This document shows positions 1-11,470 of a stretch of DNA of 64,000 bases, one piece after another (position 1 is the first letter of the stretch; each line of letters begins with the position of its first letter). Under the pieces are notes generated by a model that did no database searches, was not told the DNA's origin, and was given only the letters and a program-made list of their open reading frames with translations. The stretch is taken from contig CM059586.1 in NCBI GenBank assembly GCA_030407085.1, forward strand, positions 13,658,001 through 13,722,000, given 5' to 3'. The DNA comes from Trichopria drosophilae. Lineage: Eukaryota > Arthropoda > Insecta > Hymenoptera > Diapriidae. Position numbers and translations under genes: made by a program.

Positions 1-817
1 TTTTAGGAACTATTTTTGGTAGAATATTTTACTAGTCGCAGAAGCTATTATTAGACACAATCTTCACGCCCAAAATTACAAATAATTTCCTGAATTTCAT
101 TATTTTAATTATGTGTAGCAAATAACGTAGTACATAAACGGGAAAAAATCATGTATTTCAGCTTTCCTTAATAAAATAGGTATTTATTTCTATCGAATGT
201 TTCTTCGTTTTAGCAAATCTGACTTACTTTAAGATAATATTTCCTCACCTAAAGTAAATATATATTTAACAATTTTTTCCTGTGTATCTACTTTAAATTT
301 TATTATTTCTAATAAATGACTTGTATTATACCAGGGCAGTATAATACAAGTATATACTACGTACAGATATTGTTTTATCTTCGGTAGGGTATAAGAGGTG
401 ACATATTTTATTTCATTACACTTGTATTACATTATGTATACCTGGTAACAATAAACAATAACAAAACACAATTATAAATTTAAAGTTGTCTTCGAAAATT
501 AAACATTAATTTTACCATTTTTAGTTTACATTTAAGTTTTATGTTAATTAAGTTTAATTAGATTTTATTTCTTCGCATAATGAATACAGCCACAATAAAC
601 TTTTATTTTTTACCATTACAGATAGTAGAGGAGACTGGCTCAAAACGGATCCCTTTTCGCAACTCGGTTTGTAATTTTTTATTTACCTTTAAGTTAAGAG
701 TGTACAAATTACATCCTTAGATCTATACCTAAAATTGTTCTTAATAAAATATAACATTAATTTATAACGTAGAAATGTAATTTATTATCATTTAAATAGT
801 AGCCTTAACTGTCTAAT

Positions 818-845
818 TTATCGAGGTGACTATTTAGATAGTAAA
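818..845 (+). repeat. Dispersed short repeat, copy 1
   Basis: The 17-mer ACTATTTAGATAGTAAA at 829-845 recurs exactly at 9812-9828. Similarity also extends about 15 bases to the left (TCTAATT...TCGA). The core is nearly palindromic. It is probably a remnant of a repeated element; the family is not recognised. Confidence 0.5.
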
Positions 846-3148
846 ATAAAATAAAGGATGACTATATTTTATCCTATTATCTATAGTTAGTAGTTCCAAT
901 TATTTTATTTGTTTCGTGTATTTTTTTAATATTTGTAACATATTTAATTAAGTTTTTTTATGAACAACATGAAGAAATTTCATTTTATAAGAATCTCTTC
1001 TAAACATATTTTAATTTTTGTTAGCAATATGTATTTCTATTGAACAATTAAATCAATGATCTACGGTTGTAACTTGATCAACAAATTTGATGATTTTGAG
1101 CCCAGCAATATTAATTTTTAATACATAATAAATACATTGTTATTAATCTGCAGTGTTATTATCACCAATGGGCACAAAGACATTGATTTTAATCTTTAGA
1201 ATAAATATAAGCATATTAATTTTAGTACATCCCATAAGCATCAAAAACTACAACATCCAGATCGTTCCCGGGTAACGCTAAAAGTAGAGATTATAAATTT
1301 CAACTATTGACATCATTACATAACCCAAATTAAGAAGCTAACATAGCAAAAGTCTAGTAATTTCTCCACCAGATTATATCAAATATTTTGAATATTCAAG
1401 AACTGACAGATCTCATATTCATAATCAGCAATGCCAATAATTCCCAGACAACCAAATTCCCTTTAATTCCTAAAAAAGGTTCAAAATTCATCTGTCATGT
1501 TAATTTACTTAATTACTTTTCATGTTACAAAAATTGTTTAATGTCACTTTCTAATGCTGTCGTAAAATGATAAAAAAGTGTAGTTAATTTGTTCATTCAA
1601 TGATTTAAAGTATGATACAAAATACAGATGTTGATTTTGAGATGTAGAGAGATTATTATTATTCTTATTACTTATTTCTGATGCAAATGATTAAAATAAA
1701 AATAAAAATGTTTATTTTACAAAATTAATTAAATGGTACAAGTTATATAAGTTATTATAAAAATTCTGTTTATGGCAATATTGATTTAACTATTTAATTA
1801 TTTATATTTTTTTAAACACGATATTTTGAAACTTGCATACAATGCATACAAAATGTCGTAATTGCCAAAATTTCAAGTTCAAGAAAATTCAGGAGGCAAA
1901 AAAAATTTTTCACTGCGGAAAGTTTATTGGCATTTATTAGTTTTTAGTGAAATTTATTACTCCAAAAATTTGTGCAATAAAATATGAATGTATTGACATA
2001 ATGAGTTCCTGATATATAATTATAGTTCACAATATAAAGAACAATAAACCCATGAAGAAATCTAATAATAATAAAATGAATAAATGAAGAAAAAAATAAG
2101 AGTTTATGTACAAAAGTCTCCGATTACTACTCGAAATAAAAATACAGCATTACTGAAGTATGATTCACACCATCTTCCCGAAACATCAATAAAATTTCAA
2201 TATTCTTGTTCTGAAGTTGCTCAGAAACGTTAAAAAAATGTTTCGTAAAATATTTTTTGTGTGTGAGGAATGTAGAGGTGCTGCGCATACAAAAAATGAA
2301 CAGACGGATATAGCGACAAAGTGAGTAGTGACAAGGAGAGAGATGCGTATAGAGAGTGGGATTGTAAACCACTTTATTGCACTCTGAGATAGAATCCACT
2401 AAAAGTGCCATGCACAAATAGTACATCATAAAAAATATTATTATTTCATATTTTTCACCGCATGTAAATGGAACAGGCTACGTGCAACGAAAATGATAAA
2501 AATGCTTGGATGAGCGGGCATCAAAGACACTTGAAAGAAAATAGTTCGGTGCTTAAGTATCACATAAACAAGGGAAGAGCTTGGTAGTTTTTCATATACA
2601 CACAGGGAAAGTATACTTTGAATAATTTTGTAAAATTCTTTTTATTTTTAGTTTTAAAATATTTTGTTATTACTGGTCAATGTATTGTATTTATATAAAA
2701 AATTTAGTAACGTTTCCATAGGTCAATTTGTTTCGGTTTAAAGATATTATTTATTATATTATTGATATTTGAAGGAAAGTAAAAAATTTTTTTATTTCGA
2801 CAAATTTAATATCTACTACACCACAAGTAGTCTATGAGCAAATGTGTTTTCAAACATTTATTTCATCCACATAATTAATTTAAAAAATGTTAAAAATAAA
2901 TCAGAAAAATGACGATAGACATTTCTTCCTCATATTTATTTTCTTTTCTTCCTAGTTTTCCAAATGTACTGAAATTTATTTGTGCATAAGGAGTTGTTTT
3001 ATATGGATTTAGTAACAATTGTACAAAAATGATAGATTAAACTAACTGGAGATAAGACACATTCTTTTTTAGATAGATATTCTTCAACTTTTGTATGGCC
3101 TGAGAAATCAATCCTGACATTAACAAAAATTATTATAAAGATATAAAA

Positions 3149-3240
3149 TAATAGTTATTTTTGTATCAAGAGCGTAAAATGGAGTTTTGCGCCTCGGCAA
3201 TAGAACCCGAGAGACGGCGAAGCAGTGGACGTAAAATGCC
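3149..3240 (+). repeat. Dispersed repeat of the GCGTAAAA family, copy 1
   Basis: About 80 bases here closely match 46828-46906: both have AATAGTTATTTTTGTATCAA, then GCGTAAAAT, GAGTTTT(G/A)CGCC, and AATAGAACCCGAGAGACGGC. The copy at 46.8 kb continues into a longer array of GCGTAAAA / TTTTACGC motifs. This looks like a dispersed repeat, not a conserved control element. Confidence 0.7.
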
Positions 3241-5039
3241 GATTATTTAAGTATAATTAATGAAACATTTAGGTGATGGATTCTTTAGTTTCATCTTTAG
3301 AACCTATATAATTAAATATTTATTTCACTTTAATATAGTATATAATTTATTATATGATTTGATATTTTATCATAAAATACATTAAAATTATATTATTTGA
3401 AATTATAACAGGTAACTCCATTATTTGAAAATGCGAGAAAAAAATGTTCAAAGCTTTACATTTGCATTTAAGGCTGTAATAAAATGTAATTTTTATTTTT
3501 AAATAATTCTTAAATGTGATCTTATAGAATTATTGCAATTAAAAAATCCATCCCATTTTCAACGGTTTCTAAATTTTGTATGTTATGTTTAATTTAAATC
3601 AAATTAATACATAGAAAATAGCAAACAACTACCAATTTATTAATAACATACTACAAATTATTAAAATAAAAGTTGAAAATGAATATTAAGATATTTTAGA
3701 ATTATAATTATTATTATTATTAATTAGTAATAAATTTAATGAGTAGTTCTTTACTAATTCACAAAATATAGAGTAAATAAGCCTGAACTAATTATTACAA
3801 AAATATTTTTAATAAAGGCAAAAATTTCGTTTCTCTTATTCTTTTTACGACAGGTGCTTTAATACGTCCGACCGTTTTATTGCCAAATTAGTAATCCGAA
3901 GTCAAAACACGTAAACAAACAAACATACATTTTTGAAACGGTGAGCCGTTCACCAAGATTTTTATTTTGTAAATAATTAAAGCACTAGTAGAGTTAATTT
4001 ACTTACAAATTTTAAAGGGGTTTGTCGATAATATAGGAATTTACTTTACAAACTGTAAATTAAAAGTTACTAAATTCTTTTTCTTCAATTTGGGCAATGT
4101 AAAGGTAATTCTCATTACTACGTGTAGTTTTTAAAAAAATATTAAAAAAGTCGGTGTGAATTCTCAATTAATTTCTTATAGCATTTTTTACACGATCATG
4201 TTTTGAAACTTGAATTGCCTTTACAGAGCATTGAGGCTTTAACCAAATTCTCTTTTGCTTGAATTCAATACTTGTAACCTAACCTATACATAACGAATAT
4301 TAATGACAGCGTTAGTAACTCGATTCTTATATTATGATTATTTCACCATTAAAAAAATACATTAAAATAGTAATTTTCGTAGGTAAGACGCAAAAACACA
4401 TTTTGCACCCGTGATGCGAACATTTTTTGTCACATAGGGGAAAAAATACGATTAAGAGATTTGAATTCAATGCACAAAATGCAAAGTCGTTCAGCATTAA
4501 ATAATACTTCTTACTACGTTAATGTTTTTATTTTTTTTGTGGACAAAATCGACATATTGCTTTTAGACTTAAATGAAAATAAATATAACAAATTAAAAGG
4601 AACATTTTGTAGGTACTCGGTATAGGGAACGCTTGATAAACTGACAAATTTCTAAAAAGAGCAAATTTTAATATCGCGATAAAAAAATTGTGTGCGGACA
4701 ATAAACTTATTTGCTAAAAAATTATTTTACGAGTTTACCTCCTTCAGAAGAAATTAACAGGTGAGGGAGATTGTACATAATTTATGAATGTACAATTCAT
4801 CATTCGTAATCCAATAAATTTTATTGTTAAAAACTTGCAGATAATACCACAATTAACATATTGCTAGCGTACAACAATAAATCAGAATAATAGATAACGA
4901 TCTCGATGTGTCGCAACTTTTATGTACTATCCTCATGAGTGAGTTATTCTGCAATAAATCTTAATCAAATAGACGACTTATCGATAGGATGCAATTAATT
5001 ACACTTCTCAATAAATCGTAAATCAAAAATCACATGAAA

Positions 5040-5800
5040 ATCACCTAAAAGCAAGAATTCCGAGCGAGCGTAAAATTTCGGTCATCGGTAAACTGGTGGT
5101 AAAAATTGCCCGACAGAAAGGTCCGTGAATCGAGAAGTCATAAAATGGCGGAACAAAAAAAAACAGCAGAAAATCGATGAATGCATTTGTCATAAAACTC
5201 GTAAACCTACGAAAAAACCGGAGTCACGTTCGGGTGAGGGAGGTGACCGGGGGATTGAAAAAAATCGCTTCGTCTTCGTCGTTCTTGAGTTGGAAGATTG
5301 CTGGACGAAAAAGTATTCGGGATCTATGGCAATGCCGTAGGAGGATCTATACGGGGAGGGACGAAGTGCCTCTGACATTAACGACCTCTTTGGGGATTTA
5401 TTGCTCCTCGGGACATGTCGCGGCCGTGGCGCGGCAGGACGATTTTGGTGGAGCTCTCCCCGCTCCACTCGGGAGTGGAAGTCGCGCCCGGTTTGGCGCC
5501 TATACGTGCCTTCGCGAACTTCCCCAATATTGCAGCCCTCGTCTATGTACCGAGAGAACCTACAAGAGAGAGGGAGATAGTGATATCGACAACTATGCCG
5601 AGGGAGAAAGAGAACGGGTATTAAACTTAATATACGACTGCAATTAGGCACAGACGCGCTCCGTTTTGTTGGAGTAAGCTACCGCGTGTTTGCGAGTTAC
5701 ACGCGTTACGGTCGTTTTGGCGCCTACTGCTAGCGCGATTATACGTAATGAAGTTTTTCGAAAACCGCATGCATATCTACGTTATTGTTGATTACGACTG
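5040..5800. other. CpG-richer block inside the abd-A intron, candidate regulatory DNA
   Basis: This stretch is clearly richer in GC and CpG than the flanks. It contains a GAGAG-rich run (around 5570-5580, GAGA-factor-like) and a small perfect inverted repeat (CGCGTGT at 5683-5689 with ACACGCG at 5699-5705). It is open in several frames on both strands (up to about 155 codons), but the frames overlap one another, mostly lack good ATG starts, and match no family I know. The pattern suits an intronic enhancer, a Polycomb/Trithorax-type element or an alternative 5' exon. The sequence alone does not decide between them. Confidence 0.35.
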
Positions 5801-6156
5801 ATTAAACTCGACTGCTAACGGATATTCACTCCAAGAAAAATCTCTTGAAAACCAATCATACTTTTATTGGACCCAGTTATACCCATGGGGGCCAGGGAAC
5901 AAAGTTCCGAAAATCAAAACCCCGAAACGGTAAAATTTCGATATTGCTTCCTTGTGGCCAAATTTTCAAAGACACAGTAAACAAAATCACGCAGGAGTCA
6001 TGTTATTTCGAAATTTTGCTCTTTCGGTGTGTTTATTTCCGGTACTTTTTTCCCTTGTCCCGATTGGGACATTTTTATTGTGGATATGGTAATTTTCCAT
6101 ATGGTATATATGTTTGGTAGATTAAACAAAAATTTTCTAATGATTTCTTCGAGGAA

Positions 6157-6363
6157 TAGGTGGCGCCCAAACCCATAAGTGATGTAACGCTCAGTTTCAT
6201 AGTTCACATTGAAGTGACCATATGGAATCTGGACAATTGTTACGAAGGAAAGGTACACCAAGCAATACAAATCGTGATTCATTTACTCATTGTACACTTC
6301 CATCATCAGTTCGGCATTTGAACTGCAATAGTCAACTTCATTTTTGGATTTGGGCGCCACCTA
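6157..6363. mobile_element. Short TIR element (MITE), about 207 bp, TA-bounded
   Basis: The perfect 15-bp terminal inverted repeat TAGGTGGCGCCCAAA (6157-6171) pairs with TTTGGGCGCCACCTA (6349-6363). The outermost TA on each side is compatible with a TA target duplication, as in Tc1/mariner-type MITEs. The inner parts of the arms are only weakly complementary. There is no coding capacity. The GGTGGCGCC in each terminus resembles a CTCF core. Confidence 0.6.
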
Positions 6364-6599
6364 GTGTACCTCGATAAAACTCGTATTAATTAATATGATT
6401 AAAATTAAAGAAAATGAAGTATGGTCTGGGTCGAAATAAATATAGAGTTGCACTAAAAATTTACTCTTTTCTTTTCCTGCTGTCTTTTTTTCCGTGTATA
6501 TCAAATATTTCTACATACGTTGATTTTAACTATTAAACAATGAAAATGTTGTAATCCTGGCTAGAAAAATTTGCAGTATCCTGACTTGCAACGTCTCTT

Positions 6600-6835
6600 G
6601 ATTTCTTTTAGCACCTCCCAGTTCGATCTTTTCTCTCCCTGTTTTTTTGTCTTTCAATTTATCTACTTTTCTGCATATTCGTGTCTTTCCTTTGGATTTT
6701 TGCGATTTGTCTTATTAGATTTACTTTACTCTCTTTCGATCTCAGTTTTCCTTGTTACCCTCGTACTTCATATCTTTATCTTCCCCTTTATATCTATTTC
6801 TCTATCTATCTGTTTCTCTCTGGCACCAGAGTGAA
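6600..6835 (+). repeat. Pyrimidine-rich tract
   Basis: About 230 bases are strongly biased to C and T on the + strand, with many TCTCT, TTTCT and CTATCTATC runs. They are followed by CAC/ACAT-rich simple sequence from about 6985 to 7110. Open frames here are low-complexity (Phe, Leu, Ser) and are not credible genes. Confidence 0.6.
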
Positions 6836-6984
6836 ACTCCGTCAGCAGGATGAAATGGTTTCCCCTCTGGTTTCCAAGGTAACCTACAACCCACCCTTCC
6901 CAAAGTCACCTCATGTACGAAGCGATTCCATGGCACTCTCACGCGCTCATGTTTTCAGCGAGGTCTCTTCGTCGACGTGTACAG

Positions 6985-7110
6985 ACATTCTCAAACATAC
7001 ATACAAACACACCCACGCACAAACATAGAGAGGGGGTCGAATTTACCCATACATACAAGCATCCGCATGTACGTATTCGTACGTATTGGATATATACAAG
7101 CGTGTATTTA
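6985..7110 (+). repeat. Impure ACAC/ACATAC microsatellite
   Basis: This is an imperfect run of ACATACATACAAACACACCC-like units, with later ACGTATTCGTACGTATT. It is simple-sequence DNA with no gene. Confidence 0.6.
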
Positions 7111-8504
7111 CGTTCTTATGTACCTGGAATGCATGATTCGGTACATGTCGGAAGTAGCTCCCAGGTAGATAAAAAAAAACGATCAAAATATTCGTTTTAC
7201 AGGTTAACTTTGGAGAATGTAAATTGGATTTTTAATACCATTTTTATACGAATTCCTAGCAAGAAACGTTCTGAAATATGAAATCTTTCTTACTTTCGCG
7301 ATCACTCGGATAGAAAATATCTGAAAATATTACTGTCAGTCTTGCCAATTGTATGTCATCAGTTTTCAAAAAGTACGTCATTGCGACGAAAAATTGGATC
7401 GGTTCATTTTGTCCTCCGTTTTAAGATGTCTTTAATAAATACTTTATACGCATCATTTTTCAGTCGAAAAAATGTCTGTAATCATAATCTCAAGGTCACT
7501 GGATATATAACCTAAATCTTTAATGATTGTCTAAAAAGGGTAGTATGTATGTGTTCAGTTTGCTATTTAAATTGTGACAAAAAATGAGTAATTCAATGTT
7601 ATTTTCATGGTAATTTTGGAAAGGAGCATTTAAAAAGCAAAAAATTTAAATCAAGAATCGACAAAAAGTACTCGATCGATTGTTAGCGACACCTAATATT
7701 CGTTTTTAAAGTGGTTTATTATATTTATAAGTACAATTTTAATGTCTTTCTCTGACATTTCGCACTTCGGTAATCCTCCAAATAACAAAAACTCTCACTT
7801 TTCATTTACAATAGAATTATTTTATTTTCCATCATCGTTTTTCGTAATTCATCTCTTTCATCGACACTAACTTAGCCCTGTAACTCCGAGAAGTCCTGAA
7901 ATACTACTTCAATTTTAGAAAATTTTAAAAATAAATCCTCTCAATAGATTTTTAACTTTTTTTTATAAAAATATAAGTTTTTTACGGTATTTTTTCTTGA
8001 TGAATCCCAATTTAAACAATTTTTCGCTACCACCATGCACTGTTAGAAATTTCTGTAGTAATTTTCTGAAACATGTAACCGAAGCTTTTTACATGTAAAA
8101 TGTTTGTTACAGTTTCAGAATTTTCAATTACATTAACAGAATAGTAAAAGGGGAGTAAAATTTGTTTGCTTTATCATATTTTTTTGTGTTTCTATGATTT
8201 ATTGTCCTTCGTTTGGGGAATAGAAGGCTACCCTATTATTAGAAACAGAAAATTTAATAAAAACAACACTGTTTTGTAAATGTGCATCAGGGTAGAAAAA
8301 ATACGAGATATATACATACATATATATATATATAGAATCGACATTATACAATTCAACAATATTTGGATAACACTCGTTATACCCAGTAGGGTATAACCAT
8401 CAGTAGATGGTTGACCGAGGGATCCTTTATAACCGAATGAAAATTCCATTTCTGCGATGGGTTCATTTCTATCAGTGTGTATTGTGGAGGATGATGTTTT
8501 TTTT

Positions 8505-8712
8505 TTACATGGTGGATCCAAAATGACGGCCAAAACTCTGACATTTACAAAAATTATTTTCGTTTTTTCGACATTTACGAATGTAATCAATCCACTTCGA
8601 TACCACAATAATAATCAAGGTTTTTCAAGTGGATTTATTAAAATGACGAATAAACAACAAGTTTTTAAAATGTCAGTGTTTTTCTCGCCATTTTAGATCC
8701 GCCATGTTGTAA
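8505..8712. mobile_element. Fold-back MITE, family A (GCGGATCTAAAATGGCG termini)
   Basis: TTACATGGTGGATCCAAAATGACGG (about 8505-8529) is inverted at about 8688-8712 (CGCCATTTTAGATCCGCCATG...). Complementarity continues inward (CTGACATTTT on both arms). The termini resemble those of the element at 38576-38753, so the two look like members of one family. Confidence 0.6.
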
Positions 8713-8796
8713 AATAATTTTGTTCCTTTACAACTCTTGAGTACAAATACCGAGTCCACTCGGCAACATAATTTTTAACAAATTTGGATTCCTTAA

Positions 8797-9616
8797 CCCA
8801 TTAACGCCGGGAAGTACACATTTCCTACTTAAATTTCAATCAAGTATTTCATATGAAAATTAAAGTTCAAACAAATTGAAATGTATGCGTCTTGTTATGT
8901 TCAACATCGGTAATTTCAATGGAATTGTCAAAATTGAGTTATTTTATTTACAAAATTAAATATAACGATTTAAACATCAAAAAACGCAAAAAATGTTATA
9001 CTTTTAATGGTATACTTTTATATAAAACATTTTTTTTCTCATAGAAATAGTATTTGCCGGCACAAAATTCTTTCGCTAAAGGTGAAGAAAATAATTGTAG
9101 TATTAAGATATATTTTTGAAGTATTTAAAAACTAACATCACGATCACTAAATGGCGACCGCAATGAGAATTTTCTTTTCAAAACTTAACAAATTTTTTTC
9201 GTGAAAACTGCAAACTCAACAAAAAATGTTGTGAGAACAAACGTTTCTTAGAATGTGTCAAAGAATATTCTCAATTTTTTCGATACAATTAGTTATTTTT
9301 CGAAAATTAAGAAAATCGAAATTGTTAAAAAAGTCATTTAAATAATCTGAAAAAAATTAAGAGTACTCTTTGACTAATTCTAAAATATTTTTGTTCTAAG
9401 AAGATTGTCTCTAAAAGATTTTTTGCGTTTTTTTTACATTTAAATCGCTATATTTCATTTTCTAATTACTATAGCTCAAGTTTGACAACGCCATTGAAAA
9501 ACAACCTTGAAAATAGTACGATACATACCTTTCAATGTTGTTGATGTTCGATTTTCATTCGAAATACTTAGTTGAAATTGAAGTGCAAAAAGTGTCCTTC
9601 CCGCGGCGTTAATGGG
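8797..9616. mobile_element. piggyBac-type MITE, copy 1
   Basis: TTAA (8793-8796) is followed by CCCATTAACGCC (8797-8808). The mirror GGCGTTAATGGG (9605-9616) is followed by TTAA (9617-9620). A TTAA duplication with termini starting CCC is the signature of the piggyBac superfamily. The element is about 820 bp and broadly palindromic; for example AAACGCAAAAAA-type and TTGTCAAA...GAGTT-type blocks are mirrored. It has no transposase. Two other members of the family occur at 20.9 and 34.4 kb. Confidence 0.82.
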
Positions 9617-9796
9617 TTAAGAAAAAATGACGTAAAAATTGCATGGTAATAAATAAAACTACAGAAATCTACAGAAGACTTCTTTTCGAAAAATTTAAAC
9701 TCGAAAATCGAAAACAGGGACCGCAAAACCTCAGAAAACTCAGTTTGGAAAAAATAAATAGTTGGTTTAAATGTTCATATAGAAAACTAAGCAATC

Positions 9797-9828
9797 TAAT
9801 TCGTCGAAGTCACTATTTAGATAGTAAA
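9797..9828 (+). repeat. Dispersed short repeat, copy 2
   Basis: This is the second copy of the 829-845 repeat, identical over ACTATTTAGATAGTAAA, with a related left flank (TCTAATTCGTCGAAGT). Confidence 0.5.
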
Positions 9829-10169
9829 GTTAACTAAAAACGGTGACCGTTTCTTATCTTAATATATAGTTTTTAGTAAACTGTATTTTTCGTGTGATGG
9901 AGTGAAAAATCGACCTCTAAGAATGAACAACTACAAATGAAAAAAACTTAATTAATTCATTTCGATAATAAGAGATTTCAAAACTTACTAACCTGAGACT
10001 AGTAGAAATATACTAATGAAACAGTATTTTTTGCTCATTAGTAAAATGATGACTAGTTCAAATAATCACCGGCATTTTTCTCCTTAATTGATATTTTTTG
10101 ACCAATCTAGAATACCTATAAAAGAGTGGTTTCAAAATATTTAAAAAAAACAATATTTCGAAATATTTT

Positions 10170-10490
10170 GTCTTGTCATGGACACGTGCATACCCCCTCC
10201 AATATACTCGAGTGTCAACGCTCTCGAACACAAGCATAAAAGAGATGTACTGCCAAGCATGGCGCTCGTTCTATGGACCGCACTGTCGAGAACGGCCATG
10301 CTGAATTCAATATCAGCATTCCCGACATTCCGCGGGATTTTCTGCTCGATTTCGGACAATACGCCCGTTAATGGCCGCTCCTCGTACATTTTCCGCAAAC
10401 GTGTTTTTGCGTTCGAAATATTTCGAGTCTGACGTTTAATGCCGCAGATGGCTTTCAGTTTATTTTTCCTGAAACCATTTGTTGGCAATA
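10170..10490. other. CpG-richer intronic block
   Basis: This 320-base island is GC-richer than its surroundings. It has overlapping open frames on both strands (84 and 115 codons), neither recognisable. Two-stranded openness and lack of a family match argue against coding. It contains GGCCGC and GCCAT motifs. It is a candidate intronic control element; no function can be assigned. Confidence 0.3.
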
Positions 10491-10734
10491 TATTGTTTCA
10501 ACTTGTTCTTTGTCGGGAAATACATCAACCAAAATAAAAAGAATTGATCATTTATGACATTTTTTGTCATTACTGTCAATAAATTAGAATTTTTATATAA
10601 ATTTTGATATAATTAATTAAAAGAAATTTAAAAAGAATAGTTTTTGATTACATAAATAATTTTTAGACACATCAGGAGTAGCAAGAGGAGACCTTTTCAC
10701 TAAGCCAAAATCAGAAAAAATTTGAGAGTAATCT

Positions 10735-11470
10735 TTGCTCTCTAAATTCCTTAGAGTGAAAAGTCACTCTAATGGAGTGAATATTTCTTAATTAGTACTC
10801 AGCAGCTTTTCATTAGAGTGGAATATGAAATTCATATATTCTCTAATATTACGAATTCAAAGAATTTGTTTGCCATTAAAAAGCCATGAAACAAAAACAC
10901 TAATGGAGTGAATATTCACTTTTGCAAAGGACAGTCTTTCACTCCATTCTATGAGACGTCACTCTAATGAGTGGGTGGGTTTGAATCTTTTATTTTACAC
11001 CTAAACGACAAAATTAATTTATCTAAGTTTTTTTGTCATTGGTTTTTTAATGGCAGAAACATTCTTTGAATTCATAATATTAGCAAAAAATATGAAAGTC
11101 TCATGAAAAGCTGCAATGTGGGAATTAAGGTATAATAAATGAATTCAACATGTAATAAATATGCCGTGTCGAAACGTTCTAGTCGCCTAATATACAAAAC
11201 TATATGGAATACGTTTCCATAATGAGAGCAAATAGAAATCCGAGGGTCGCAATCGCACCTAGCGGCGACTAAGCTACTTACGTCTCCTACACAATTGCAA
11301 AATTTAATCTTAAGGCAAGAGTGGATATATCGACTCTTCTTAAGAGAGTGAAAATATTAACTCTTTTTAGAATTGAATTTGACAAAATCCACCATTCTTA
11401 TGGGAGTGAGTTTCGCAGTCACTTTTTACAAGAGCGATATTCTCACTCCAAGAGCATTAGAGAGTGACCA
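10735..11470. repeat. Degenerate element with many GAGTGA / TCACTC motifs
   Basis: The region holds repeated TAGAGTGAA, TCACTCTAATGGAGTGAA and their reverse complements in both orientations. It begins with GCTCTCTAAATT (about 10735) and ends with TTAGAGAGTGACC (about 11470), which may be remnants of inverted termini. A related copy is seen at 50230-50400 (GCTCTCTAAATTTCTAAGAATG). It is probably an old non-autonomous transposon with subterminal repeats. The exact ends are uncertain. Confidence 0.45.
11254..11269 (+). promoter_or_regulatory. CTCF-like core (weak)
   Basis: CGCACCTAGCGGCGAC partly fits the conserved CTCF core (CCA-S-YAG-R-KGGCR). It lies in the intron about 2.9 kb before the homeobox exon. 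It is weaker than the sites listed at 54.9-61.2 kb. Confidence 0.25.

Noticed and set aside
3540..3570. Possible splice donor of the preceding abd-A exon (TTCAACG-GT)
   Set aside because: The frame reads ...HPIFN, not the conserved GDFN, and no YPWM or TDWM coding lies upstream.
6575..6583. GTATCCTGA, identical to the 3' part of miR-iab-4-5p
   Set aside because: Only nine bases match, no upstream ACGTATACTG and no hairpin partner; chance.
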